64,000 nucleotides of DNA from Phytopseudomonas argentinensis (GTDB taxonomy: Bacteria; Pseudomonadota; Gammaproteobacteria; Pseudomonadales; Pseudomonadaceae), in assembly GCF_900113905.1 (NCBI RefSeq), contig NZ_FORC01000002.1, forward strand, positions 854,772-918,771, in the 5' to 3' direction. The notes under the pieces are model-generated. The model saw only the letters and a list, made by a program, of their open reading frames with translations. It was not told the origin of the DNA and did no database searches. Both the position numbers and the translations under genes were made by a program. Positions 35,743-43,569 of the stretch are shown here, piece by piece. Numbering within the stretch: position 1 is the stretch's first letter; each line of letters starts with the position of its first letter.

Positions 35743-36165
35743 TCAACCGTGTGGAGTTGCCTTACGTAACGTGATGAGTGCTTGGCATTTCTCTGCAAGT
35801 TCCGGGGTAGCAGCAGCTATCTTCGACAGCACTTGATGCATCTCGTGGGCGTTTATAAATGGATAGACATCTAGACTCAGGGCAATCGTAATTTTACGCG
35901 CGTCCTGCCCCTCCCTAAGCCACGTCTCGACCTCACGCGTCATGGCAGAACCATTATCTTTTGTTTGCCAAGCCAACAGATTGAAAAGGTCAGCAACCAG
36001 ACCTTCGGCGACTGTTTGAGGTATTTCCTCGAACATGCGATTGGCCAGGTTGAGCTCGCCGAACACGCTGACCACCTCACGCACAGAATCAAAAGCCAGA
36101 TCGTATTCGGCAGCATTGCGCTCAATCGCGATGATATCGAGCGCTTGTTTTAGCGACGGGTGCAT
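35743..36165 (-). CDS. Hypothetical alpha-helical protein in the accessory patch
   Basis: A 140-residue, mostly helical acidic protein, first of a two-gene unit with 35273-35737. The helical repeats and small size resemble immunity or helper proteins of polymorphic toxin loci, but I cannot name a family and no toxin is adjacent. ATG 36165 begins MHPSLKQALDIIAIERN. Neither signal peptide nor membrane segment is visible. Confidence 0.6.
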   Translation of the reverse strand: MHPSLKQALDIIAIERNAAEYDLAFDSVREVVSVFGELNLANRMFEEIPQTVAEGLVADLFNLLAWQTKDNGSAMTREVETWLREGQDARKITIALSLDVYPFINAHEMHQVLSKIAAATPELAEKCQALITLRKATPHG

Positions 36166-36385
36166 TCGGTCATTCCATGGTTTTGCAAACTTCGGTTAAT
36201 CATCGGGCACAGAATTCAATATCTCGATCCAACCGGTGCCTGAGCTGCATCACGCATTGTGCGGACAATCACTTCGTCTAGATACTCGATTGCGGCTCTA
36301 CAAATTTCAGCGGGTGAGCCACTTTTACAAGGTCTGAAGCAAGCATCTGGCGCAAAAGAAACAGGTTTAGCTTTCTCGATGCAAA

Positions 36386-36411
36386 CGTCCGCTTTTGGCC
36401 AAAAGCGGACG
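36386..36411. repeat. Perfect 26-bp palindrome
   Basis: The arms CGTCCGCTTTTGG and CCAAAAGCGGACG meet with no spacer. Fragments of it (GGCCAAAAcGGACA at about 33336, TCTGGCCGATAGCGG at 35254) recur in the patch, so it seems a member of a dispersed family. Confidence 0.85.
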
Positions 36412-36425
36412 GTGAACGGAGCTTT

Positions 36426-36502
36426 TGTGGGAGGCCGGGCGGCGATCAGCTTCTTTGCCAGGCTAAGCGTAAGAGCTCGGGGCTAAAGCCCCTCCCACGA
36501 TC
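36426..36502. repeat. REP-like inverted repeat (copy B)
   Basis: TGTGGGAGG-CCGGGCGGCGATC on the left and GGGGCTAAAGCCCCTCCCAC on the right match the reversed order of copy A at 6950-7020. The right end also matches 43190-43220. Confidence 0.75.
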
Positions 36503-36545
36503 GTGAACGGCCGCTACCGCCACATTGCTGCTATCGACCTCTGCC

Positions 36546-37199
36546 TCAACTCCAACTCAGGATCGGCCAGCCCTCGCGCTCGGCATGCTCGCGCAGCACC
36601 GGGTCCGGGTTTACCGCATGGGGTTTGTCGACCCGTTGCAGCAGCGGCAGGTCGTTGCGTGAGTCGGAGTAGAAGTAGGCGCCGTCCAGGCTTTCGCCGT
36701 GCTCTTCCAGCCAGGCGTGCAGGCGGGTGACCTTGCCTTCGCGGTAGGTCAGCACGCCCCTGGTCTTGCCGCTGTAGTGGCCGTACTCCTCGTGCAAATC
36801 GATGGCCAGCACCTCGCCGACCTTTAGGCGTTCGGCAATGGCGCTGACCAGAAAATGCGCCGAGGCCGAGATGATCAGGATGCGGTCGCCGGCTGCGCGG
36901 TGGTTGGCCAGGCAGCGGGTGGCGTCGCTGAAGAAGATCGGCTCGATCACGTCTTCCACGAAGGGCTCGACCACGAAGGCGACTTCCTCCGGCGTGCGGC
37001 CCACCAGCGGCGACAGGCTGAAGGTCATGTAATCCTCCATGGCCAGTTTGCCTTCTGCGTACGCCGCCATCAGCTGGTGATCCTTGGCGATGAAGCTCTC
37101 GCCGTCGACCCAGCCCAGGGTGGCCATGTGTTCGCTCCACAGGCTGGCGCAGTCGCCGTTGATCAGGGTTTCGTCGAGATCGAAAATTGCCAGGGCCAT
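36546..37199 (-). CDS. HAD-family (SerB-like, HAD-IB) phosphatase
   Basis: A 217-residue HAD hydrolase with nucleophile motif FDLDETL (Asp7, Asp9), motif II in ILIISASAH, and motif III/IV in YFYSDSRNDLPLL. The cap lies between motifs I and II. It hydrolyses a phosphomonoester, cytosolically. It overlaps the ABC ATPase stop (TGATG), so it is the last gene of the six-gene ABC/phosphatase unit and may act on a product of the imported compound. Phosphoserine phosphatase activity cannot be excluded. It lacks the marks of phosphonoacetaldehyde hydrolase. Confidence 0.85.
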   Translation of the reverse strand: MALAIFDLDETLINGDCASLWSEHMATLGWVDGESFIAKDHQLMAAYAEGKLAMEDYMTFSLSPLVGRTPEEVAFVVEPFVEDVIEPIFFSDATRCLANHRAAGDRILIISASAHFLVSAIAERLKVGEVLAIDLHEEYGHYSGKTRGVLTYREGKVTRLHAWLEEHGESLDGAYFYSDSRNDLPLLQRVDKPHAVNPDPVLREHAEREGWPILSWS

Positions 37200-38185
37200 C
37201 AAGCTACCTCTTTTACGGCGCTAGCCGCGATATCCAGTGAGATGGGGTGGCCATTGGCGTGCAGGTCGTCGGCGCTGCGGTTGAGCACGTCGACCAGCAG
37301 TTCCACGCCGCCGGCGTCCACCCGGTAGCGGATGATATTACCGAGCAGGCTATGGCTGCGAATGATTGCGCTGATCGGGCCCTGGCCAAGCACGATGGCT
37401 TCCGGGCGAATCGCCACCTGGCTGCTCAAAGGGCGGCCGAGCAGACGGCTCGCCGTAGGTGCGTCGAGCAGGTTGTAGTTGCCGATAAAACCCGCGGCAA
37501 AGGCGTCGGCCGGCGCGGTGTAAAGGGTTTCCGCGTCGCCGCTCTGGACGATGCGCCCGGCGTTCATCAGGAAGATGCGGTCACTCATCACCAGCGCCTC
37601 TTCCTGATCGTGGGTGACGAAAATCGTGGTCAGGCCAAGCTCCTGCTGAATGCTGCGGATCTGCTCGCGCAGGTGCTTGCGAATGCGCGCATCGAGGGCC
37701 GACAGCGGCTCGTCGAGCAGCAGCAGCCGAGGGCGGGTGACCAGCGAGCGGGCCAGGGCGACGCGCTGGCATTGGCCGCCGGACAGCTGATGCGGGTAGC
37801 GGCCGGCGAAGTCGCCCAGCTCGACCATCGCCAGGGCTTCCTGCACGCGGGCGGCGGATTCTTCCTTGCCGACCTTCTGCATGCGCAGGCCGAAGGCGAC
37901 GTTCTGGGCGGCGGTCATGTTGGGGAACAGCGCGTAGCTCTGGAACACCATGCCGATGCCGCGCTTTTGCGGCGACAGCGGCACCAGGTCTTCGCCGCCG
38001 AGCAGGATCTTGCCGCCGTTGACCTCGGTAAGGCCGGCGATGCAGCGCAGCAGGGTGGATTTACCGCAGCCAGACGGGCCGAGCAGGGTGACGAATTCGC
38101 CTCTCTCGATCTCGGCGTCGATGTCGCTGAAGATCGCGGTGCTGCCGTAATTCTTGTGCAGGTTCTGGATGCTCAGGAAGCTCAT
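37199..38185 (-). CDS. ABC transporter ATP-binding protein (PhnT-like)
   Basis: A 328-residue ATPase of the spermidine/Fe3+/2-aminoethylphosphonate class. Walker A GPSGCGKST (about 35-43), signature LSGGQCQRV and Walker B LLLLDEPLSALD precede a C-terminal TOBE-like regulatory domain (260-328). The SGGQC rather than SGGQQ is a mild variant. ATG 38185 overlaps the permease stop (ATGA). Energises uptake by the two adjoining permeases. Confidence 0.88.
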   Translation of the reverse strand: MSFLSIQNLHKNYGSTAIFSDIDAEIERGEFVTLLGPSGCGKSTLLRCIAGLTEVNGGKILLGGEDLVPLSPQKRGIGMVFQSYALFPNMTAAQNVAFGLRMQKVGKEESAARVQEALAMVELGDFAGRYPHQLSGGQCQRVALARSLVTRPRLLLLDEPLSALDARIRKHLREQIRSIQQELGLTTIFVTHDQEEALVMSDRIFLMNAGRIVQSGDAETLYTAPADAFAAGFIGNYNLLDAPTASRLLGRPLSSQVAIRPEAIVLGQGPISAIIRSHSLLGNIIRYRVDAGGVELLVDVLNRSADDLHANGHPISLDIAASAVKEVA

Positions 38186-38979
38186 GCCTTGTCCCTGTTC
38201 AGTCGATTGGCCGCCCAGGTGAACACCAGGACGAAAAAGAAGTAGGAGATCACCAGGGCGCTGTTGAAGTGTCCGCTGCTGTTCTTCATGTTGTTCAGAT
38301 ACACCTGCAGGGTTTCGTAGCGCGTGCCGACCAGCAGGTTGGCGAACACGAACTCGCCGAACAGAAAGCTGAACGACAGGAACAGCGACACCATCAGGCC
38401 CTTGCGCAGGTTTGGCAGCACCACCAGAAAGGCGGCCTTCCAGGTGCTGGCGCCGAGCAGGTGGGCGGCGTCCATCAGGTCGCGCAGGTTGATGGCCTGC
38501 AGGTTGTTGGTGATGGCCCGGTACATGAATGGCAGGGCGATGGTGAAGTAGCAGCCGATCAGGATCCACGGCGTGCCGACCATGGCCAGCGGCCCGGAAC
38601 CATACAGCTGCAAGAGGCCGACGGCGGACACCACCGGCGGCACGGCGAACGGCAACAGGATCAGCACGTTCATCACCGCATCGAGTTTCGGGAAGTGGTA
38701 ATGCACCACGAACAGCAGCGGCAGGATCAGCAGCACCGACAGCGCCAGGGCGCCGAAGCAGACCAGCAGCGACTGGCCGAAGGCTTTGAGAAAGCGCGGC
38801 TCGCCCCATAGCTCGAGGTACCACTTGAAGGTCAGCCCGTCCGGCAGGATGGTCGCCGACCAGCTGGTGGCCAGAGAGTAGAGCAGGGTGCCGGCCAACG
38901 GCAGCAGCAGGATCAGGAACAGCAGCCAGACCACCGTGCGGTGATAGAGGCTGGCTCCCGGGGCATCAGCGCGGGACAT
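38182..38979 (-). CDS. ABC transporter permease (PhnV-like)
   Basis: A 265-residue inner-membrane permease with about six hydrophobic segments. The EAA loop around MDAAHLLGASTWKAAFLVVLP contacts the ATPase. It overlaps the other permease gene by 14 bases and the ATPase gene by 4. Class: 2-aminoethylphosphonate/spermidine-type importer. Substrate inferred from the family only. Confidence 0.85.
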   Translation of the reverse strand: MSRADAPGASLYHRTVVWLLFLILLLPLAGTLLYSLATSWSATILPDGLTFKWYLELWGEPRFLKAFGQSLLVCFGALALSVLLILPLLFVVHYHFPKLDAVMNVLILLPFAVPPVVSAVGLLQLYGSGPLAMVGTPWILIGCYFTIALPFMYRAITNNLQAINLRDLMDAAHLLGASTWKAAFLVVLPNLRKGLMVSLFLSFSFLFGEFVFANLLVGTRYETLQVYLNNMKNSSGHFNSALVISYFFFVLVFTWAANRLNRDKA

Positions 38980-39814
38980 GGTAGCTCCTTCTCAGCAGCA
39001 ACTGATGGACCAGGGTGATCGCCGCCATCAGGCCGACCAGGATCATCGCCAGGGCGCTGGCCATGTTCGGGTCGAGGGAAATGTCCCCGGAAATCATCGC
39101 CGCGATACGGATCGGCAGCACGTTGAAGTTGCCGGTGGTCAGGTAGTACACCGTGGCGTAGGCACCCAGGGCGTTGGCCAGCAGGATCACGAAGGTGCCG
39201 AGCAGCGCCGGGGTCAGCACCGGCAGGCCGATATGCCGCCAGAAATCCCAGGTACCGGCGCCGAGCAAGGCAGCCGACTCGCGCCAGTCCTGGCGCAGGG
39301 CGTCGAAGGCCGGGTAGAGCAGCAGCACGCCGAGGGGAATCTGGAAGTAGGTGTAGAGCACGATCAGGCCGTTCTTGGAATACAGGTTGAAGCTGTCGAT
39401 CAGCCCGGCCTGGATCAGCAGCAGGGTCAGTGCACCGTTGAAACCGAGCAGGATGATGAACGCGAAGGCCAGGGGCACGCCGGCGAAGTTGCTGGTCATG
39501 TTGGAAAAGGCGATCACGAAGTCGCGCAGTTTCGAGTCCACCTGGCGCAGCGAGTAGCTGCCGATGATGGCGATCAGCATGCCGAACACGCTCGACCAGA
39601 AGGCGATCTGCAGGCTGTGCTTGACCGCCTGCATGTAGAACTTGGAGGCGAAGGCCTTCTCGAAATTGCCCAGCCCCCAGCCGTCCGGTGTATTCAGGCT
39701 GTTGAGCGCGACCCACACCAGCGGCGCTATCTGGAAGGCGATAAAGAACACCGCGAAGGGCAGCAGGCACAGCAGTGCCAGCCATTTGCCGCGCGGTTTG
39801 TGGGTGGCGCTCAT
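38966..39814 (-). CDS. ABC transporter permease (PhnU-like)
   Basis: A 282-residue permease with six hydrophobic segments and the EAA-loop motif ESAALLGAGTWDFWRHIGLPVL. ATG 39814 overlaps the phosphatase-superfamily gene's stop (ATGA), making it part of one translation-coupled unit. Heterodimerises with the 38182 permease. Confidence 0.85.
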   Translation of the reverse strand: MSATHKPRGKWLALLCLLPFAVFFIAFQIAPLVWVALNSLNTPDGWGLGNFEKAFASKFYMQAVKHSLQIAFWSSVFGMLIAIIGSYSLRQVDSKLRDFVIAFSNMTSNFAGVPLAFAFIILLGFNGALTLLLIQAGLIDSFNLYSKNGLIVLYTYFQIPLGVLLLYPAFDALRQDWRESAALLGAGTWDFWRHIGLPVLTPALLGTFVILLANALGAYATVYYLTTGNFNVLPIRIAAMISGDISLDPNMASALAMILVGLMAAITLVHQLLLRRSYHVPR

Positions 39815-40617
39815 CGCAGCAGCTCCTGGCATGAGGGTTTGTCATGGGCCACGCCGAGCAGCTCGCAGATGGTGCCGCACAGCTCCAGTTGCTTCGGTGC
39901 GGCCGATTCACCGAGGCTGAAGGCATCACCGAGCACGAACAGCGGTACTTCGCGCTCTTCGGCCAGCAGGCCGTTGTGCGAGCGGTCGTCGTTCATGCCG
40001 TGGTCGGCGGTCACCAGTACCTGGTAACCGGCGTCCAGCCAGCCTTGCAGGTAATTGGCCAGCAGGATGTCGGCAACCCGCGCGGCATTGCGGTACCCGC
40101 TGCTGTTCAGGCCATGCTTGTGGCCGGCGTCGTCGATGTTCATCGGGTGCACCAGCAGAAAGTCCGGCGCATGGGCGAGGCGCAGGCTCTCGGCATCGTC
40201 GAACAGGTGCGAGTCGGGGTAGTGGTCGACGTAGTAGAAATGCCCGTGCTGGATCGGCAATTCGGCATCGCTGGTATGCCGGTCGCGGGCGGCTACGAAG
40301 GGCGCACGGTTATACAGCTCGCTCATCCAGTGGTAGGCAGCCGCTGCTGTGCTCAGGCCGGCGGCGCGGGCGTAGTGGAACACGCTGCGCTCCTTGCTGA
40401 GGCGCACCACGTTGTTGTGCACCACGCCGCTGTCGATGGGCGTCACGCCGGTGAGAATGCACTCGTAGAGTGGGCGCGACAGGGACGGCAGCTCGCACTC
40501 GAGTTTGTACAGGGCAGCACGGCCAGCGGCGCGATAGGCCTGCAGGTGGCCGAGTGCATGCCGGGCGACCTCGTAATTGAGGCCGTCGAGAATGACGAGG
40601 ATGACCTTGTACGACAT
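39811..40617 (-). CDS. Cytosolic alkaline-phosphatase-superfamily hydrolase
   Basis: A 268-residue member of the AP/NPP superfamily with no signal peptide. Predicted metal ligands are Asp11 (ILDG), Asp162/Asp163 and His166 (IDDAGH), Asp205 and His206 (TADHG), and His214 (RSHNG); the nucleophile is Ser45 or Ser47 in PSLSRPLYECILTG. It should hydrolyse a phosphodiester, phosphonate or phosphomonoester after import, which is unusual because AP relatives are mostly periplasmic. It is in one unit with a 2-AEP-type importer and HAD phosphatase. Phosphonoacetate hydrolase is related but about 400 residues. Confidence 0.82.
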   Translation of the reverse strand: MSYKVILVILDGLNYEVARHALGHLQAYRAAGRAALYKLECELPSLSRPLYECILTGVTPIDSGVVHNNVVRLSKERSVFHYARAAGLSTAAAAYHWMSELYNRAPFVAARDRHTSDAELPIQHGHFYYVDHYPDSHLFDDAESLRLAHAPDFLLVHPMNIDDAGHKHGLNSSGYRNAARVADILLANYLQGWLDAGYQVLVTADHGMNDDRSHNGLLAEEREVPLFVLGDAFSLGESAAPKQLELCGTICELLGVAHDKPSCQELLR

Positions 40618-40641
40618 GGGTAATCCTGGGTTGAGAGAGTC

Positions 40642-40712
40642 GTAGCCTGGGTTGAGCGCAGCGATACCCAGGGCAGGTTAACCCGGGTGTCGCTACGCTC
40701 GACCCGGGCTAC
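40642..40712. repeat. Inverted repeat (GTAGCCtGGGTT family)
   Basis: Sequences GTAGCCTGGGTTGAGCG and CGCTCGACCCGGGCTAC form imperfect arms; a variant unit lies just inside. This matches a common Pseudomonas intergenic repeat. It sits between the binding-protein and phosphatase genes and could stabilise the abundant binding-protein mRNA. Confidence 0.75.
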
Positions 40713-40723
40713 AGGTGCCTGGA

Positions 40724-41782
40724 TCACTCCATATTGATGATCACGTTTTCCTGCCACTGCTGCGGCAGGGCCTTGGAGGTCGCCTCCCAGGCGGCGGCGT
40801 CCTTGATCGGCTTGACCTTGGCGTACTGCTCGTTAGGCAGCAGCTTGGCTTGCACTTCGGTCGGCAGGGTCAGGTGCTCGGCGCGGATCGGCCGGGCGTT
40901 GCCCTTGGCCAGGTTGATCTGCCCGGCGTCGCTGAAGATGTACTCGCGGGCTAGCTTGGCGGCGTTGGGGTGCTTGGCGTACTTGTTGATGATGGTGGTG
41001 TAGCCGGAGATCACCGAGCCATCGGACGGGATCAGCACCTCGAAGCGGTTCGGGTCGATCTGGTCACGGTAGGACAGGCCGTTGAAGTCCCAGACGATAC
41101 CCACTTCCACTTCGCCTTTTTCCAGGGTCTGGATGGTCGGGTTGGCCAGCGACAGGCGACCCTGCTCGGCGATCTCGGCGAAGAAATCCAGGCCCGGCTG
41201 GATGTTCTTCTCGTCGCCGCCATTGGCGATGGCCGCCGCCAGTACGCCATTGACCGCCTGTGCGGCCGCGCTGACGTCACCGATGGCCACGCGGTACTTG
41301 CCGGTTTTCAGGTCCGCCCAGCTTTTCGGCACATCCTTGACCAGCTGCTTGTTGACGATGAAGGCGATGGAGCCGGTGTAGGCGAGCGCCCAGTGGCCGT
41401 CCTTGTCCTTGGCCCATTCGGGAATCTGCTCCCAGGTGCTTGGCTTGTAGGGCTGGGTCACGCCCTGCGCCACGGCGATGGGGCCGAAGGCGGCGCCGAC
41501 GTCACCGATATCGGCGCTGGCGTTGTCTTTCTCGGCGGCGAACTTGGCGATTTCCTGGGCCGAGCTCATGTCGGTGTCCATGTGCTTGAGGCCGTACTTG
41601 TCGCTCAGGTCCTGCCAGGTGTCCTTCCAGTTGGCCCAACTGTCCGGCATGCCGACGCTGTTCACGGCGCCTTCTTTGCGTGCGGCCTGTTCCAGTGCAG
41701 TCAAATCCGTGTCGGCGGCCATGGCGTGGGAAGCCAGAGCGATGGCGCTGCCCATCAGCGATGCCAGTAGCAGTTGTTTCAT
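40724..41782 (-). CDS. ABC transporter periplasmic binding protein (PhnS-like)
   Basis: A 352-residue periplasmic protein with signal peptide (cleavage after AMA, residue 22) and a type II fold. GMPDSWANWKDTWQDL near the N-terminus and YTGSIAFIVNKQL fit the Fe3+/2-aminoethylphosphonate binding-protein class. AAAGGAG is well placed before ATG 41782. It heads the minus-strand unit and diverges from the GntR gene with GGTCTA operators between. Confidence 0.85.
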   Translation of the reverse strand: MKQLLLASLMGSAIALASHAMAADTDLTALEQAARKEGAVNSVGMPDSWANWKDTWQDLSDKYGLKHMDTDMSSAQEIAKFAAEKDNASADIGDVGAAFGPIAVAQGVTQPYKPSTWEQIPEWAKDKDGHWALAYTGSIAFIVNKQLVKDVPKSWADLKTGKYRVAIGDVSAAAQAVNGVLAAAIANGGDEKNIQPGLDFFAEIAEQGRLSLANPTIQTLEKGEVEVGIVWDFNGLSYRDQIDPNRFEVLIPSDGSVISGYTTIINKYAKHPNAAKLAREYIFSDAGQINLAKGNARPIRAEHLTLPTEVQAKLLPNEQYAKVKPIKDAAAWEATSKALPQQWQENVIINME

Positions 41783-41807
41783 TGGAAACTCCTTTGCGAT
41801 GCGAGGT

Positions 41808-42059
41808 TGGTCTAGATCAGCAAGAGCCAAGCCAATGTAGGCGCTGCCAATGACAGTTTTGTGTCGGCGGGGCCGCTGGCCACTCATCGGCGTTGCGCTT
41901 AGAGAGCGTAGACCAGCCCAAGGCATTGAATTGCCTGGCATGCGCCATGCTTGCAGCCTGGCTGTCATCTGTCGGTCATGGTGCTTGCCTAGCCTTGCGG
42001 CAAGAGGTGCGGCGTAGAGATGGCCGCAACATGCCCTGTGATGGGGCTGGTCTAGTCCA
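41808..42059. promoter_or_regulatory. Repeated GGTCTA operator half-sites for the GntR regulator
   Basis: Three related sites lie between the divergent genes: TGGTCTAGATCA (41808-41819), TAGACCAG (41909-41916, opposite orientation) and CTGGTCTAGTCCAG (42047-42060, a near-perfect palindrome with one mismatched pair). They flank both promoters, as expected for a GntR/UTRA repressor-operator array. Confidence 0.7.
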
Positions 42060-42074
42060 GAAGGAACCAGGGTG

Positions 42075-42791
42075 ATGCGCGACGACACGCCGCGGGCCGT
42101 TACCACCATCTGCCGCGCGCTGCAGGAACAGATCGAGCACGGCCTGCTGCCCGCCAGCGGCAAGCTGCCGGCCGAGCGCCGCCTGAGCGAGTTGTTCGAC
42201 ACCACCCGGATCACCCTGCGTGAGGCGCTTGGGCAGCTGGAGGCTCAGGGGCTGGTGTACCGCGAGGAGCGCCGCGGCTGGTTCGTGTCGCCCGCGCGGG
42301 TGGCCTACAACCCGTCGGTGCGTACCCACTTTCACGCCATGGTCGCCGAGCAGGGGCGGGTGCCGGCTACCGAGGTGCTGAGCGCGCGGCTGATGCCGGC
42401 CAATGCGCAGGTCTGCCAGCTGCTGGGCCTGTCGGGGTTGTCGAGCGTCTACCAGATCCGTCGGGCGCGGCGCATCGATGGGCGCCTGGTGTTGTACGTC
42501 GAGCATTACCTGCACCCCGACTACTTTCCCGGCATTCTCGACTTCGACCTTACCCGCTCGCTGACCGAGCTGTACGCCAGTGAATACGACGTACGCTATG
42601 GCCGCGTGCGCTTCGACATGGTGCCCACGGCGCTGCATGCCGACGCCGCTGCCGCGCTCAAGGTCGCCGCCGGCAGCCCGGCGCTGCGCATCACCCGGGT
42701 CAACCGCGACCAGCACGGCCGGCTGATCGACTGCGACCTCGAATACTGGCGCCATGATGCGATTCATATCAGCGTGGAGGTACCGGATTAG
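42075..42791 (+). CDS. GntR/HutC-family regulator with UTRA domain (PhnR-like)
   Basis: A 238-residue regulator. The GntR winged HTH (about 8-75) has LPAERRLSELFDTTRITLREAL. The UTRA ligand domain (90-235) has LYVEHYLHPDYFP and ends DLEYWRHDAIHISVEV, the pattern of phosphonate-type regulators. It is divergent from the importer and should sense the transported compound. The ATG at 42075 is preferred to GTG 42072 on spacing from AGGAACCAGGG. Confidence 0.88.
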   Translation: MRDDTPRAVTTICRALQEQIEHGLLPASGKLPAERRLSELFDTTRITLREALGQLEAQGLVYREERRGWFVSPARVAYNPSVRTHFHAMVAEQGRVPATEVLSARLMPANAQVCQLLGLSGLSSVYQIRRARRIDGRLVLYVEHYLHPDYFPGILDFDLTRSLTELYASEYDVRYGRVRFDMVPTALHADAAAALKVAAGSPALRITRVNRDQHGRLIDCDLEYWRHDAIHISVEVPD

Positions 42792-43060
42792 GGCGGGTAA
42801 GTGGCGGTCGGCTGCTTTGTCTTTTGGTGCTCCTCATGCCACAGAATTATCAGGCGACACCAATCGCCCCTTCAGAAGGCCGAGCGGAATCGTTGTGGAG
42901 AGGGCCGGGCGGGTAGCCTTGAGCGACATGGATGTCGCGAGAGCCGCGATGGGCCAGGGACGGCCCTTCGTGGGGGGCCGCCTAGGTCGGGCCCTCGGAG
43001 CAATGATGGAGCGAGGGAACCCCAGCGAAGCTGGGGCCGTATGCTGGGGCTAGACTTTTT

Positions 43061-43107
43061 GGTTTCTTTTGGCGGGGCCGGCCATCCGGGCGATGCCAAA
43101 AGAAACC
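43061..43107. repeat. Strong hairpin element of a Pseudomonas intergenic family
   Basis: GGTTTCTTTTGGC (43061-43073) and GCCAAAAGAAACC (43095-43107) are a perfect 13-bp inverted repeat with a 21-base GC-rich loop. This GGTTTCTTTTGGC/GCCAAAAGAAACC arrangement is a repeat I recognise as common in Pseudomonas intergenic DNA; its role is uncertain. Confidence 0.7.
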
Positions 43108-43189
43108 CGCTCGACAGAGCGGAACCGAACGTAAGCGCAACGCGATAACGCTGGCAAACCACAACCCATGCATAGCGTGTGGAGCGTAA

Positions 43190-43220
43190 AGAGCTCGAGG
43201 CTAAAGCCTCTCCCACGATT
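43190..43220. repeat. Partial REP-like repeat (copy C)
   Basis: GAGCTCGAGGCTAAAGCCTC followed by TCCCACGATT is nearly identical to the right end of copy B (36470-36502) with two substitutions that keep its self-complementary core. Confidence 0.75.
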
Positions 43221-43569
43221 GAATATCTGCTCTTGCCTTGAAGCCGCTCCTTCCCATGTTCGTAAACAGCAACCGATGATCGCTCTGAAGACCGGCCGTC
43301 GCCCATCCAACCAACGCCTTCCCGGGCGTATTGTTCAGCCGCCAGGCAGGTGCGTAGAATCGTCGCTGCAGGCCATCCCATACCTATAATTTCCGCTCAC
43401 CGCATCATCACTTCCAGCGTTCATCGTTTCGGAAGCGCGAGCTGCCGTGTGCGTGTTCGTCGTGTATGGGCTCTATTTTTCCGTTCGCTGTCTACCGCCG
43501 CTCGCTGCCATCAGGCCGCGGGCGTATGGCCGTGGTAGCGCAGCGTTCACCACGCGTGGACTCACCCGA

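Larger units (their letters stand above)
36166..36545. other. Non-coding region with a 26-bp palindrome and a REP-like repeat
   Basis: This 380-base stretch before the HAD gene holds the perfect palindrome at 36386-36411 and REP copy B at 36426-36502. A small open frame (36259-36486) spans both but has no coding signature or ribosome site, so I leave it uncalled. Confidence 0.6.
42792..43569. other. Long non-coding region with hairpins before sotB
   Basis: This 778-base region holds the hairpin at 43061-43107, REP copy C (43190-43220) and a TATAAT at 43385-43390 with a weak -35 about 18 bases upstream, a candidate sotB promoter with a long leader (about 170 bases). No gene is convincing. The in-frame extension of sotB from 43447 lacks conserved residues. 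Confidence 0.6.

Noticed and set aside
36259..36486. Small open frame in the non-coding region before the HAD gene
   Set aside because: It lies over the 26-bp palindrome and a REP-like repeat, with no ribosome site or recognisable protein pattern.
33155..36545. Integrated prophage or insertion sequence
   Set aside because: No integrase, transposase, terminal inverted repeats with target duplication, or phage structural gene is visible. The repeats are short and dispersed.
43447..43569. Longer N-terminus of SotB
   Set aside because: The extension is not hydrophobic and has no family resemblance; the known length fits ATG 43570.
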